A DNA stretch of 64,000 bases from CAXBOO01 sp963977425 (GTDB lineage: Bacteria > Bacteroidota > Bacteroidia > Flavobacteriales_D > Luteibaculaceae), in NCBI GenBank assembly GCA_963977425.1, contig CAXBOO010000008.1:1-64000 (forward strand), given 5' to 3'. The translations under genes and the position numbers were made by a program. Shown here piece after piece: positions 50,613-60,570 of this stretch. How positions within the stretch are numbered: the stretch's first letter is position 1; every line of letters begins with the position of its first letter. The notes beneath the pieces are model-generated. The model was not told where the DNA came from and did no database searches. It saw only the letters and a list, made by a program, of their open reading frames with translations.

Positions 50613-51092
50613 TTAGATCAACGCTGATATATTCAGTGTTTCATTGCTCTCAATCAAGAGGGTTTTCATCCCCATAGATTTTGCCGGTATTGTATCGCGC
50701 TCTTTATCACCTATCATCATACAATCCTTAGGATTGAGCTGATATTTAGCGACAATTTTTTCAAACAATAATGTTTTAGGTTTACGACACAAACACAATC
50801 CATAATCTTGATGGTGTGGACAGATATAAAATGCAGTAATATCAATCCCTTTCTTTCTGAACGCATTTCGCAGCATTTGATGAATAGCATCCACTTCATT
50901 CATTGAATAAAGACTTTTTGCTATTCCACCTTGATTGGTAAGAACAAAAAACTGAACATCGACTTGGCTACTTGACCATTGCTGAAGCACGTCAATATTG
51001 TTTTCCAAAACCTCACAATCTTCTAATTTAAAAGTATACTCACCTCTTTCTTTAAGAATTACTCCATCTCTATCTAGGATAATGGTTTTCAT
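50613..51092 (-). CDS. HAD-IIIA phosphatase, GmhB/HisB-N-like
   Basis: A 159-residue HAD phosphatase: MKTIILDRDGVIL (DxD with Asp as nucleophile), FVLTNQGGIAKSLYSMNEV, the zinc-type cysteines CPHHQDYGLCLCRKP, and MIGDKERD. This matches the heptose-bisphosphate phosphatase/histidinol-phosphatase group. The start ATG 51092 overlaps the stop of the rhomboid gene (ATGA). Confidence 0.82.
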   Translation of the reverse strand: MKTIILDRDGVILKERGEYTFKLEDCEVLENNIDVLQQWSSSQVDVQFFVLTNQGGIAKSLYSMNEVDAIHQMLRNAFRKKGIDITAFYICPHHQDYGLCLCRKPKTLLFEKIVAKYQLNPKDCMMIGDKERDTIPAKSMGMKTLLIESNETLNISALI

Positions 51093-51715
51093 GAAAAAAT
51101 GTTTTGAATCCAAAAGCCAATACTGCTTACAAATCGGACGTACAAATTAGGGTCTAAAACTAAAGGTGTTAAAATACCAAATATGGCTCCAAAAATATGA
51201 GCATCGTGAGCTATACCATCTTGTTTCTGACGCATTTTATATTCGTACAATAAATACAAGACACCTATTACAAAGGCTGGTATATCAACTCCTGGAAGAA
51301 AAATAAACTGCAATGGAGACGTAGGAAACAATACAATGTAAACAAACAAAACAGAAGCAACTACACCAGATGCACCTAATGACGCATATGCAGTATTCTC
51401 TTTGTTTTTGCTGAAATCCATAGCCGAAGATGCCACCGCAGCAACTATCAAAAACAGAACGAAAATTATATGATAATGATCGAAATACGATTGAAATGAG
51501 TTTTCAACATGCCCTACAAATGTGTAAAACACCCACATGTTTATAAGTAAATGAGACCAATTAGCATGTACAAAAACATGACTTAACCAACGCCAGTGCT
51601 CATTGTTCTTATTAACCCTATAGGGCACAAACAGCATAGTTTCTTTCAGTTTTGGGTACTTAAAAGCAGCCACTGAAACGAAAAAAACCAATGCTAATAC
51701 GTAGGTTGAAACCAA
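51089..51715 (-). CDS. Rhomboid-family intramembrane serine protease
   Basis: A 208-residue membrane protein with about six segments. The catalytic Ser is in SLGASGVVA (GxSG), the His in HDAHIFGAIFG near the end, and LLINMWVFYTF carries the conserved Asn. It cleaves single-span membrane proteins; the substrate is unknown. The frame starts at TTG 51715, with no ATG before residue 27, so this start is uncertain. Translationally coupled to the HAD phosphatase gene. Confidence 0.83.
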   Translation of the reverse strand: MVSTYVLALVFFVSVAAFKYPKLKETMLFVPYRVNKNNEHWRWLSHVFVHANWSHLLINMWVFYTFVGHVENSFQSYFDHYHIIFVLFLIVAAVASSAMDFSKNKENTAYASLGASGVVASVLFVYIVLFPTSPLQFIFLPGVDIPAFVIGVLYLLYEYKMRQKQDGIAHDAHIFGAIFGILTPLVLDPNLYVRFVSSIGFWIQNIFS

Positions 51716-51784
51716 GAAATCAAATATTTTTATTCCGAACTAAATTACACAATCGTACTTCCTTATCATAACAATTGCTAGGAA

Positions 51785-53239
51785 CTACTTTTTTGGTGTA
51801 TCCTTCAATACTTCCAATAAAAAACTCCAAAATTTCTGAACTGAAGAAATTTGTGTACACTCATCTGGTGAGTGAGCGTGACGAATATTAGGACCAAAAG
51901 ATATCATATCTACATGAGGTAAATGTTTTCCTAAAATACCACATTCCAATCCTGCATGACAAGCTTTAATTTGTGGTTCTTCCTTGTATAACTTACGGTA
52001 CAAGTTGGCCATGGTTTTTAAAATTGCCGAATCCGGATTTGGTTCCCATCCTGGGTAGTCTCCAGTTTGTTCAACGTCAGCACCAATCATTTCAAAAGTA
52101 CTTCTTATAGCATTTGCAACGTCGGTTTTGGTGCTTTCAATGCTGCTGCGCTGTAACGATTTTGTTTCGAAAACGCCATTTTTTACTACCACTTGCGCTA
52201 AAGAAGATGAGGTTTCCACTAAATCCTGAAAATCCAAACTCATTTTAAACACACCATTCGGCAAAGAATAGATTGAACGTACTACTTTTTTAGCATCGAC
52301 TGATGACAAACACTTTTTAGGCGTATCCACTACTTGATGTCCTACGTTCAAATTCTTTTCAACAGCTTTTAATTCTGCTGAGAATGTTGATTGACATTCA
52401 TTTAAATATTTTTCAAAAACGGTAACATCGTCAGCTTTTACAGAAACTACGGCCCACGATTCTCTCGGGATTGCATTTCTTAATCCTCCACCATTGATTT
52501 CATGAATAAAAATTTCGCAAGGAGCATCGAACAATATTCTATTCATTAGTTTATTAGCATTGCCTCTACCTTTGTCGATATCCATTCCTGAATGACCGCC
52601 CATCAATCCGTTTACTTCCAATTTGAATGAAACAACATTCATTGGCGTATCTATTTCTGAACATGTATAAGTTGTATTGGTATCTATTCCTCCAGCACAT
52701 CCTATACTCAATTCATCGTCGTCTTCAGTATCTAGATTCAATAAAATAGTTCCCTCATAAAACGAAGGATCTAATTCCATGGCACCAGTCATACCTGTTT
52801 CTTCATCAACTGTAAACATAGCTTCTAACGCAGGGTGAGCTATGTCAGTTGAAGACAATAGTGCCATAATACTCGCAACACCAATACCATTATCGGCACC
52901 AAGCGTTGTTCCATCAGCTTTCACAAAATCGCCATCCACCAACATTTTAATGCCTTCCGTTTCAAAGTCAAACGTAGTTGCATTATTTTTTTGGTGTACC
53001 ATATCCACGTGAGATTGCAAAATCACAGTTTGTCTATCCTCCATGCCTTTGGTAGCAGGCTTTTTAATGATGATGTTTTTTATGGCATCGGTAGCAGTTT
53101 CTAAGCCCAAACTTTTCCCGAAATCAACCATGAATTGAATCACACGTTCTTCTTTCTTACTTGGACGGGGTACAGCGTTTAAATCAGAAAAATGATTCCA
53201 TAATGCTTTTGGTTCTAAGGCTCTTACTTCTGCAGACAT
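51785..53239 (-). CDS. pepD: Aminoacyl-histidine dipeptidase (PepD)
   Basis: A 484-residue M20 metallopeptidase: VILQSHVDMVHQK with the first zinc His, TLGADNGIGVASIMAL with the bridging Asp, FTVDEETGMTGAMEL with the catalytic Glu pair, and CHAGLECGILG near the end. It hydrolyses X-His dipeptides. Length and motif order are normal. Confidence 0.93.
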   Translation of the reverse strand: MSAEVRALEPKALWNHFSDLNAVPRPSKKEERVIQFMVDFGKSLGLETATDAIKNIIIKKPATKGMEDRQTVILQSHVDMVHQKNNATTFDFETEGIKMLVDGDFVKADGTTLGADNGIGVASIMALLSSTDIAHPALEAMFTVDEETGMTGAMELDPSFYEGTILLNLDTEDDDELSIGCAGGIDTNTTYTCSEIDTPMNVVSFKLEVNGLMGGHSGMDIDKGRGNANKLMNRILFDAPCEIFIHEINGGGLRNAIPRESWAVVSVKADDVTVFEKYLNECQSTFSAELKAVEKNLNVGHQVVDTPKKCLSSVDAKKVVRSIYSLPNGVFKMSLDFQDLVETSSSLAQVVVKNGVFETKSLQRSSIESTKTDVANAIRSTFEMIGADVEQTGDYPGWEPNPDSAILKTMANLYRKLYKEEPQIKACHAGLECGILGKHLPHVDMISFGPNIRHAHSPDECTQISSVQKFWSFLLEVLKDTPKK

Positions 53240-53569
53240 AATAACTTTTTTGAATGATTCTGTAAAGCTACATTATGAATTGAGAAGAGCAAATTTGTAG
53301 CAGCAATACATCAATAAATAACAGTGACTCTAAATTAAATCTATGCATCTGAAGATATTTTCTATATCAACTTATAACGCTCATAATGTTTTGGTTTTAA
53401 TCCTTCCTCAATAGAAATTGAGAAAATCCAAATGCCTTTCGAAATAAAAAAACACGATTTGAAGATTACCGTCACTTTAAAATCTGGGACTAGAATTAAC
53501 CTTTATTATAGCTTTATATGATACGGGAAATGGTATTTTGGTGAAAAATTTCCGTTTAAAACCTTCGCA
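53240..53569. other. Intergenic region of 330 bp between pepD and the FUSC gene
   Basis: No gene is supported here. It holds the divergent promoters of pepD and the transporter gene. On the - strand TAGCTTTA (around 53260) resembles a -7 box for pepD. Short frames are not convincing. Confidence 0.4.
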
Positions 53570-55783
53570 TTGACCACTACAATTCTTTTTATTTCCAAAA
53601 ACTTAAAAGATTTAAGACAGTTTATAAAAAGCACTAGTTTTTCACGGGCACTTTTAGTTGGTTTTGCTGTCGCTCTGCCTATTATATTAGGTCTTCAATT
53701 CGATCATTTCGAAGTCGGACTAGCATTGTGTTTTGGTGCTTTCTGGTGCTCACCAAGCGATATCGTAGGCAGCTTTGAACACAAAAAAATAGGCATCTTC
53801 ATTTCAGCAGTTCTTGTCATGATAGTTAGCTTTATCGGTAGCTTCCTTCATTATGAAACTTGGCTCTCGTTACCGGTATTAGGTTTATTAGCATTTGGTA
53901 TAGCCTACTTATCGGTATACGGCTTTAGAGCTTCACTTATCAGTTTTTCTGGCCTTTTAGCTTTGGTTTTGAGTTTTGCTCACGATTCTGAAGAGCTCAA
54001 AACCTTTGAATATGCTTTGCTGGTTGGGACTGGTGGACTTTGGTATTTTCTTTTGGCTAAAATTTGGCATCTCATCAACCCTAAAGCCGAAACGGAAGAA
54101 TTACTTTCAGAAACCTATGTTTTAACAGCCGATTTTTTAAAAACACGAGGAGAATTAATCGGCTACAATAAGGATAGAAAAGCATTACAAAAAAAGCTAC
54201 TCAAATTACAAAGTGAGCTTACTGCAAATCATCAAACATTAAGAGAAATCTTGATTTTCAACCGTACAACATCAGGAAAATCTATTTATCAAGAAAAACG
54301 CCTTTTGATATTTGTTCAATTAGTAGAAATACTAGAAACGGCTATTGCTAATCCTGTAAACTACGACAGAATGGACGCTCTACTGAACGAGCACCCAACT
54401 TACATTAAAACCTTCCAGAATCTCATTTTTGAAATGGCAAAGCAATTGCGTCTGATTTCGAATGCAGGAAATAAAAGAAAAAGACTGCCTCTAAACGAAC
54501 CTCTAAAACAATGTTTCGATAAAGTAAAGCATGAAATAAACTTACTGAATGAGTCGCCTAACAACGATTACCTAATTGCTCGAAACTGGTTTGATTATCA
54601 AGAAAAACAATTCAAGAAACTGAAACGCATTAAATGGTTGTTGGGTGATTTGAATACAATGGATATTGATTTCATCGATAGAAAAAACGCAAAACGATTT
54701 GTTGCACCGCAAAACAATGACCCCATGCTTTTGGTCAGAAACTTCAGTTTCAAATCAACCATATTTAGGCACTCATTGCGATTAGCCGTAACAGTAATGC
54801 TAGGTTATACACTTGGCGCTGTACTCCCTTTCCAAAATTCATACTGGATTTTATTAACCATCATTGTAATTATGAGGCCTAGCTATGGACTCACAAAAAG
54901 CAGAGCCAAAGACCGCATGATAGGCACTTTAATTGGAGGTGTAATTGCATTTGGAATGGTATTCCTCATTCAAGACCTTAATCTCTATGGTGTTTTAGGC
55001 CTTGTTTCATTGATAATTGCTCTAGCACTAGTTCAAAAAAACTCAAAAGCATCGGCCATTTTTGTTACGTTGAGCGTTGTATTTATTTATGCTATTCTTA
55101 GTCCAAATGTGTTGAATGTCATTACGTTTAGAGTGATTGACACATTAGTTGGTGCCACACTTTCCTATTTTGCCATTTTGTGGTTATGGCCTACATGGGA
55201 ATATGTTGAAATTACCGAGAGTATTCGAAAAAGCATCCGATCCAATAAAGTGTTTCTTCTTAAAATCAAAGAATATTATCAGGATAAAGGCAGCATTACA
55301 ACAACATACAGAATTGCCCGAAAAGAAGCTTTTTTAGAAACGTCAAATTTAAATTCTGCTTTTCAACGCATGGCACAAGAACCAAAAGCTAAGCAAAAGC
55401 GAGCAGAAAAAATTTATGAATTAGTTGTTTTAAACCATACTTTTCTTGCGTCATTGGCCTCACTAAGTTCCTATTTTCAAAACCATGAAACGACTAAAGC
55501 TTCAGAACAATTTAAAATAGCAACGGATACAATAGCTCAAAATTTGGAACTAGCGCTTCAATGTCTAAAAACTCAATCGCTAAATAAAACAATCATCATA
55601 GCCGAAAATGATGCGATTTTCAAAGAACAGTTAGCAATTTTTAAAGACGCACATTCTGAAGAATTAATTTCAGAAAACAAACCTACAGAACGAGAATTAC
55701 AAGAAGCCCACTTAGTTTGGGAACAATTGCAATGGCTTAACACAGTAAGTACTAAAATGCTCAAGTTATCAACTTCTGTTTAG
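53570..55783 (+). CDS. FUSC-family transporter (YccS/YhfK-like)
   Basis: A 737-residue protein with two clusters of about five to six membrane segments (residues about 25-160 and 395-540), each followed by a cytoplasmic helical domain, as in the fusaric-acid resistance-like FUSC/YccS group. A function in efflux of aromatic acids is possible but unproven. The frame opens at TTG 53570 and the first ATG is far inside, so TTG is taken. Confidence 0.82.
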   Translation: MTTTILFISKNLKDLRQFIKSTSFSRALLVGFAVALPIILGLQFDHFEVGLALCFGAFWCSPSDIVGSFEHKKIGIFISAVLVMIVSFIGSFLHYETWLSLPVLGLLAFGIAYLSVYGFRASLISFSGLLALVLSFAHDSEELKTFEYALLVGTGGLWYFLLAKIWHLINPKAETEELLSETYVLTADFLKTRGELIGYNKDRKALQKKLLKLQSELTANHQTLREILIFNRTTSGKSIYQEKRLLIFVQLVEILETAIANPVNYDRMDALLNEHPTYIKTFQNLIFEMAKQLRLISNAGNKRKRLPLNEPLKQCFDKVKHEINLLNESPNNDYLIARNWFDYQEKQFKKLKRIKWLLGDLNTMDIDFIDRKNAKRFVAPQNNDPMLLVRNFSFKSTIFRHSLRLAVTVMLGYTLGAVLPFQNSYWILLTIIVIMRPSYGLTKSRAKDRMIGTLIGGVIAFGMVFLIQDLNLYGVLGLVSLIIALALVQKNSKASAIFVTLSVVFIYAILSPNVLNVITFRVIDTLVGATLSYFAILWLWPTWEYVEITESIRKSIRSNKVFLLKIKEYYQDKGSITTTYRIARKEAFLETSNLNSAFQRMAQEPKAKQKRAEKIYELVVLNHTFLASLASLSSYFQNHETTKASEQFKIATDTIAQNLELALQCLKTQSLNKTIIIAENDAIFKEQLAIFKDAHSEELISENKPTERELQEAHLVWEQLQWLNTVSTKMLKLSTSV

Positions 55784-56062
55784 CAAAAAAAGCATTAAAT
55801 ATATCGCCTTGACCAGGTTGCAATCATTTGTCCAACATATCTTGAGTCCTCTTTATTCGTCAATAAATGATCGGATAAGTTTGTTAAGTCCTCCTATTGC
55901 CAATAAGATAGTTATCGCAATATTGCTACAATTCAACTAATAATAGATCGTATAGAAAACGTTTAAAATCACGTAAAACAACTCCACAAAACACTGATAA
56001 TAAAGCTATTAAACATTACTGCACTAAAAATAACATCGCAGAATAAACTAAAAAAAAGGCAT
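55784..56062. other. Intergenic region of about 280 bp
   Basis: I see no gene here. The sequence is AT-rich with scattered stops in all frames and no terminator after the FUSC gene that I can support. Confidence 0.4.
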
Positions 56063-56090
56063 AAAAAAAGACCCTATAAAAGGGTCTTTA
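56063..56090 (-). terminator. Terminator of tRNA-Met
   Basis: Read on the - strand: stem AAAGACCCT / AGGGTCTTT with an ATAAA-type loop, then a T run. Confidence 0.87.
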
Positions 56091-56094
56091 ATTG

Positions 56095-56168
56095 TAGCGA
56101 GAGGCGGGCTTGAACCGCCGACCTCATGATTATGAATCATGCGCTCTAACCAGCTGAGCTACCTCGCC
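56095..56168 (-). tRNA. tRNA-Met (anticodon CAT)
   Basis: A 74-nt cloverleaf on the - strand: acceptor GGCGAGG / TCTCGCT (two G-T pairs), D arm AGCTCAGCTGGTTAGAGC, anticodon loop TTCATAA with CAT, T arm GGCGG-TTCAAGC-CCGCC. Elongator Met is most likely, but CAT tRNAs can also be the Ile type, which cannot be excluded by hand. Confidence 0.9.
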
Positions 56169-56288
56169 AGAGGTTAATTCGGGTGCAAAGGTAAAATTAT
56201 TTCCAATAAACAATCTCAGAAAAATATTTTTTTTCATCAACTGCGTATACAAATATTATTATATTGTGCCCACGTTGTTTCTCGCCCA

Positions 56289-56672
56289 ATGGTAAAAATT
56301 GAATTAGAATATCAAATAAGAAGTTCAGTAAGTGTTTTATATCAAAGCATCAGTTCCCCGTCTGGGTTAGCTGGTTGGTTTGCTGATAATGTTAATATCA
56401 AAAAAGACATCTACACATTCATTTGGGACGGTGGAGAAGAAGATGCTAAGCTTCTCGCTAAAAGCCGAGATGAATTCATCCGATTTCATTGGTTGGATCA
56501 TGACGATGATGATACATACTTCGAAATAAGAATCGATATTGATCCATTGACTAAAGTTCCTGCTTTATTAGTCACTGACTTTGCTGAAGAAGGTGATGAA
56601 GAGGATGCTTTGAATTTATGGACAAAACAATTGGATGATTTAGCCCAATTATTGGGTGTAAGAACAAGCTAA
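56289..56672 (+). CDS. START-like domain protein
   Basis: A 127-residue single-domain protein of the helix-grip (START/AHSA1-like) type: an N-terminal strand (KIELEYQIRSSVSVLYQSISSP), SGLAGWFADNV, then strand pairs ending EEGDEEDALNLWTKQLDDLAQLLG. The function of this small Bacteroidetes group is not known to me. Lies 33 nt before purK. Confidence 0.75.
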   Translation: MVKIELEYQIRSSVSVLYQSISSPSGLAGWFADNVNIKKDIYTFIWDGGEEDAKLLAKSRDEFIRFHWLDHDDDDTYFEIRIDIDPLTKVPALLVTDFAEEGDEEDALNLWTKQLDDLAQLLGVRTS

Positions 56673-56705
56673 TGTTATTTTTGCAGGCTTAAGCTCAAAC
56701 TCTTT

Positions 56706-57857
56706 ATGATTTTCGATGTTTCTGTTGGCATCCTTGGTGGTGGACAATTGGGTAAAATGCTCATTCAAAAAGCCAATCAATTAGGAATTCCATGTTCTTT
56801 TCTTGAATCGCAAAAAGATTGCCCCGCGGCTGGTGTTACACCAAATGCATTTTTGGGTGATATTCGTTCATACGACGATGTGCTTGCTTTCGGAAAAAAC
56901 CACACACACATTACGGTAGAAATAGAAAACGTGAATCTTGATGCGCTTTATCAATTAGAAAAAGACGGCATTCAAGTACACCCCGCTCCTTCTGTTTTGG
57001 AAACAATCAAGAATAAAGGGCGTCAAAAAGATTTTTACCAAAAACATCATATTCCAAGTGCTGATTACAAGGTTTTCGGCAATAAAAGTGAATTGATCTC
57101 ATTCTGTAACATCAATAAAATTGAATTTCCTTTAGTCATAAAAGCCACAGAAGGCGGTTACGATGGTAAAGGTGTTTGGGTAGTTCAATCGGAAGCAGAT
57201 TTAAATGCTCTTCCTGAAATGGAATACCTTTTAGAAGAGAAGATTGAAATTCAAAAAGAACTTTCTGTTATTTGTTACAGCAATGGTAAAACCATTGATT
57301 GTTTCGAAACAGTAGAAATGTTGTTCGACCCGAAAGCCAATTTGGTTGATTTCTTATTGCATCCTGCTCAAATTTCAGAAGCTATAAATACAGAGGCCCA
57401 AAACATAGCAAAACAAGTTTGTAAAAACTTTGGGCTACAAGGTTTACTTGCTGTCGAATTGTTTTTAACCAAAGACAACACCATTTTGGTAAATGAAGTT
57501 GCCCCACGCCCTCATAATTCTGCGCATCACACAATTGAGAGTCATAGTGTTTCTCAATACGAAGCCCATTTAAGGGGTGTTTTAGGACTTGATTTCCAAC
57601 CCAATAAAAGCAATGTGAATTTTGCTGCAATGCTCAATTTATTAGGTGAGGATAATCACGACGGCAAAGCAACTATCCAGGGCGTTAATTTCATTGAAAA
57701 TTCACCTGGCACACAATTGCATTGGTATGGTAAAACACAAACCAAACCAAAAAGAAAAATGGGACATATAACTATGGTTTCCAACAATTTAAGTGATTTA
57801 TTATCTACAAGCGATAATCTAAAGAAAAACGTAAAAATTATAAGTACCAATGGTTGA
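56706..57857 (+). CDS. purK: 5-(carboxyamino)imidazole ribonucleotide synthase
   Basis: A 383-residue ATP-grasp enzyme: GILGGGQLGKML, KATEGGYDGKGV, LEEKIEIQKELSVI, NEVAPRPHNSAHHTIE. It carboxylates AIR to N5-CAIR in purine synthesis. The gene overlaps purE by 8 nt, as often seen. Confidence 0.95.
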   Translation: MIFDVSVGILGGGQLGKMLIQKANQLGIPCSFLESQKDCPAAGVTPNAFLGDIRSYDDVLAFGKNHTHITVEIENVNLDALYQLEKDGIQVHPAPSVLETIKNKGRQKDFYQKHHIPSADYKVFGNKSELISFCNINKIEFPLVIKATEGGYDGKGVWVVQSEADLNALPEMEYLLEEKIEIQKELSVICYSNGKTIDCFETVEMLFDPKANLVDFLLHPAQISEAINTEAQNIAKQVCKNFGLQGLLAVELFLTKDNTILVNEVAPRPHNSAHHTIESHSVSQYEAHLRGVLGLDFQPNKSNVNFAAMLNLLGEDNHDGKATIQGVNFIENSPGTQLHWYGKTQTKPKRKMGHITMVSNNLSDLLSTSDNLKKNVKIISTNG

Positions 57858-58347
57858 TGTTAGCATAATAATGGGATCAGATTCGGACTTGCCAGTAATG
57901 CAAGCGGCTGTTGATATATTAACCGAGTTTGGTGTTTCATGCGATGTAGATATTGTATCGGCTCACAGAACACCTCAAAAATTATTTGATTTCTCAAGCA
58001 ATGCCCATAAAAATGGAACTAAAGTGATTATTGCTGGTGCAGGTGGTGCCGCTCACTTACCAGGTATGGTTGCTGCTATTAGTCCTTTACCTGTTATTGG
58101 AGTTCCTGTAAAATCGAGCAACAGCATCGATGGCTGGGATTCTATTTTAAGCATCTTGCAAATGCCTGGTGGTGTACCTGTAGCAACAGTAGCATTGAAT
58201 GGTGCGAAAAATGCCGGCATATTAGCAGCACAAATTATTGGAGCACAAAACAAAGATGTGCAGCAGCGTATTATAGATTACAAATTGTCATTAGAAAATA
58301 TCGTTTTGGAAAAGGCTAAAAAGATAAGAGGCTCTATCGTTAAATAA
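57850..58347 (+). CDS. purE: N5-CAIR mutase
   Basis: A 165-residue PurE: IIMGSDSDLPVMQAA, VSAHRTPQKLFDF, AGAGGAAHLPGMVAA, and the class I loop GWDSILSILQMPGGVPVATVALNGAKNAGILA. It converts N5-CAIR to CAIR. An inverted repeat over the stop (TAAGAGGCT 58325 / AGCCTCTTA 58348) may end the operon but lacks a T run. Confidence 0.95.
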   Translation: MVDVSIIMGSDSDLPVMQAAVDILTEFGVSCDVDIVSAHRTPQKLFDFSSNAHKNGTKVIIAGAGGAAHLPGMVAAISPLPVIGVPVKSSNSIDGWDSILSILQMPGGVPVATVALNGAKNAGILAAQIIGAQNKDVQQRIIDYKLSLENIVLEKAKKIRGSIVK

Positions 58348-58453
58348 AGCCTCTTACAGTGGTGAGAAATGAAAACCACCAAACCAAAAACCAAAAATGA
58401 AATACCATTTCTCCCTTTTATCAACGTAATCAATTACACTTTAGCCTAACCTA

Positions 58454-59173
58454 TTGAGCAATAAACACTTAAAAAATCACAAAAACACTTCGTCTAGCAT
58501 TCTCATTCTTGCTTTTTTCTTGACGTGTTCCCAACTATTTGCTCAAAAAATTTCCACGGATACGCTTTCAAGAGTTGGTTATGCTTATTCGCAAGACGAT
58601 ACTTCTAAACTGGTATTTATCGAACATTCGAAATATCTAATTAAGGACAATGAGATAGTTTGGTCATCGTCTCAGTTTACAGTTGATGGAAAACAAGTCG
58701 CAACTAAATTGTACAGCTTTGAAAATGGCAATGTCAAATACGTTTACCAATTTAAAGATGGTTACAATGAAACCGCTATAAAGAATGGCAATACATACGA
58801 TTGTTATGTCACGAAAAAACACGGTGAAAAGCATACGAAAAGAAGCATACAAAACAATAGTCTACTCAGAATAGATGAAGGTGTTATTTCTACAATTTTA
58901 AAACACAAAAAAACATTAGATGCAGGAGAAAGAGTACCCATTAAAATTATGGTCGTTGAGCGCGGCGATTATTTTGAGTTTTTGTTAGAGTTGGTAACTA
59001 TTCATAATTCGAATACAGCGACTTACACCCTTTTTCCAAATAATTTTTTACTTCGTGCGTTTGTTCCTGACTTCTACTTCACTATTCAAAATGGCCAATT
59101 AAAAAAGGTAATTGGAATGTCGAAAGTTGGACGTCAACTAGATGAACCAGAAGTACTTATAAAATTTAAGTGA
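58454..59173 (+). CDS. Secreted protein upstream of the LptF/G-like permease
   Basis: A 239-residue protein with a signal peptide (SSILILAFFLTCSQLFAQ) and a beta-rich mature part (TLSRVGYAYSQDDTSKLVFIEH ... FYFTIQNGQLKKVIGMSKV). This fold type and size are compatible with a periplasmic lipid- or protein-binding role; no family is recognised. The start is TTG 58454. Its stop overlaps the start of the permease gene (GTGA), so the two are coupled, which hints at a shared envelope function. Confidence 0.65.
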   Translation: MSNKHLKNHKNTSSSILILAFFLTCSQLFAQKISTDTLSRVGYAYSQDDTSKLVFIEHSKYLIKDNEIVWSSSQFTVDGKQVATKLYSFENGNVKYVYQFKDGYNETAIKNGNTYDCYVTKKHGEKHTKRSIQNNSLLRIDEGVISTILKHKKTLDAGERVPIKIMVVERGDYFEFLLELVTIHNSNTATYTLFPNNFLLRAFVPDFYFTIQNGQLKKVIGMSKVGRQLDEPEVLIKFK

Positions 59174-60570
59174 GAATATCGAGATTAACAAAATTGATTG
59201 TGGGTTCCTTTTTAGGTCCCTTCATTGCTACGTTTTTTTTGACACTGTTCATATTGGTGATGCAGTTTGTTTGGAAATACGTTGATGATTTTGTTGGTAA
59301 AGGTTTAGAATGGTATGTCATTTTAAAACTTCTGATATTGGCTACAGCCAATCTTGTTCCCTTAGCAATACCACTTGGCACCCTATTGGCTAGTATTATG
59401 TCGTTGGGAAACATGGCCGAAAACTACGAGCTGGTTGCATTAAAAGCTGCAGGAAATAGCCTCATCAGAATCATTCGCCCTTTAATTGTTTTGGTTTCCC
59501 TTATTGCTATCGGCTCATTAGCATTTAGCAATTATGTCTCTCCTACAGCTAACCTCAAATTTAAGACCTTGCTTTGGGATGTAACACAAAAAAAACCAGC
59601 ACTAGAAATTAAAGAAGGTGTTTTCTACAACGATATCGACAACTACAGTATACGAGTAAAAGACAAAGACAAAAAAACAGGTGAACTGAGTGATGTCATC
59701 ATTTACGACCATAGCGAAAATAGTGTAGGCAATAAAAAAGTTCTTCGAGCAAGAAAAGGTGAAATGGCCTTAGATGAAAATGGTCAATATCTAAAATTGT
59801 CATTGAAAGATGGCTATACATATGAAGAACAAGTAAAAAACACTCGTGTTTCAAACGATTTACCGCTAATTAAAACAGAATACGAAACTCAAGTAATAAG
59901 AATGAAGCTGGCGGGGTTTGGCCTACAAAACTCGGATGAAGAACTATTCAAACAAAACACCCAAATGTTGAATTTAAGCCAATTGGTACGAGCTTCTGAC
60001 AGCATTCAAGGTAAAATTGACAGAAAGTATATTGAGCACGAAAATTACCTAAGCAGAACATTGACCATTTTAACCGACAGCACTCAATCGGTATCGAACG
60101 AAAGAAATATTAGCAAATCAGAGTTATTGAATGCCATGTACTTAGCACAAAGTATGGTAAGGAACACTCAAAATTTCAACGAACGACTTATTACAGATTT
60201 AAAACAGAGAACCGAACAAAAAGCAAGGTTTTTAGTAGAATGGCATAGCAAATTTGTATTGGCCTTCGCTTGCTTACTGTTGTTTTTTGTAGGCGCACCA
60301 TTAGGGGCCATTATTAAAAAAGGTGGCCTCGGACTACCCGTTGTTATCTCGGTAATATTCTTCATCATATTTCACGTATTATTTATTACAGGAAGTAAAA
60401 TGGCTGCCGCTTTGGTATTACCTCCAAGCGTAGGTCTATGGTTGAATGCTTATGTTTTAGTACCTATTGCCATCTATGTTACCATAAAAGCGAACGCCGA
60501 TCAAGGTTTATTCGACAATTTATCCTTGCCAAAAGGCTTAAAAAAGTTAGGTTTGCGCTTTAAGAAATGA
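59170..60570 (+). CDS. LptF/LptG-family permease
   Basis: A 466-residue YjgP/YjgQ-family protein: three N-terminal membrane helices (FLGPFIATFFLTLFILVMQFVW ..), a large periplasmic region about residues 130-340, and three C-terminal helices. It is a component of the LPS export complex LptBFGC. GTG 59170 overlaps the previous stop; its last codons overlap the next ATG. LptF and LptG cannot be told apart here. Confidence 0.9.
   Translation: MRISRLTKLIVGSFLGPFIATFFLTLFILVMQFVWKYVDDFVGKGLEWYVILKLLILATANLVPLAIPLGTLLASIMSLGNMAENYELVALKAAGNSLIRIIRPLIVLVSLIAIGSLAFSNYVSPTANLKFKTLLWDVTQKKPALEIKEGVFYNDIDNYSIRVKDKDKKTGELSDVIIYDHSENSVGNKKVLRARKGEMALDENGQYLKLSLKDGYTYEEQVKNTRVSNDLPLIKTEYETQVIRMKLAGFGLQNSDEELFKQNTQMLNLSQLVRASDSIQGKIDRKYIEHENYLSRTLTILTDSTQSVSNERNISKSELLNAMYLAQSMVRNTQNFNERLITDLKQRTEQKARFLVEWHSKFVLAFACLLLFFVGAPLGAIIKKGGLGLPVVISVIFFIIFHVLFITGSKMAAALVLPPSVGLWLNAYVLVPIAIYVTIKANADQGLFDNLSLPKGLKKLGLRFKK

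Noticed and set aside
58325..58356. Rho-independent terminator after purE
   Set aside because: The stem is good but no T run follows; it is mentioned under purE only.
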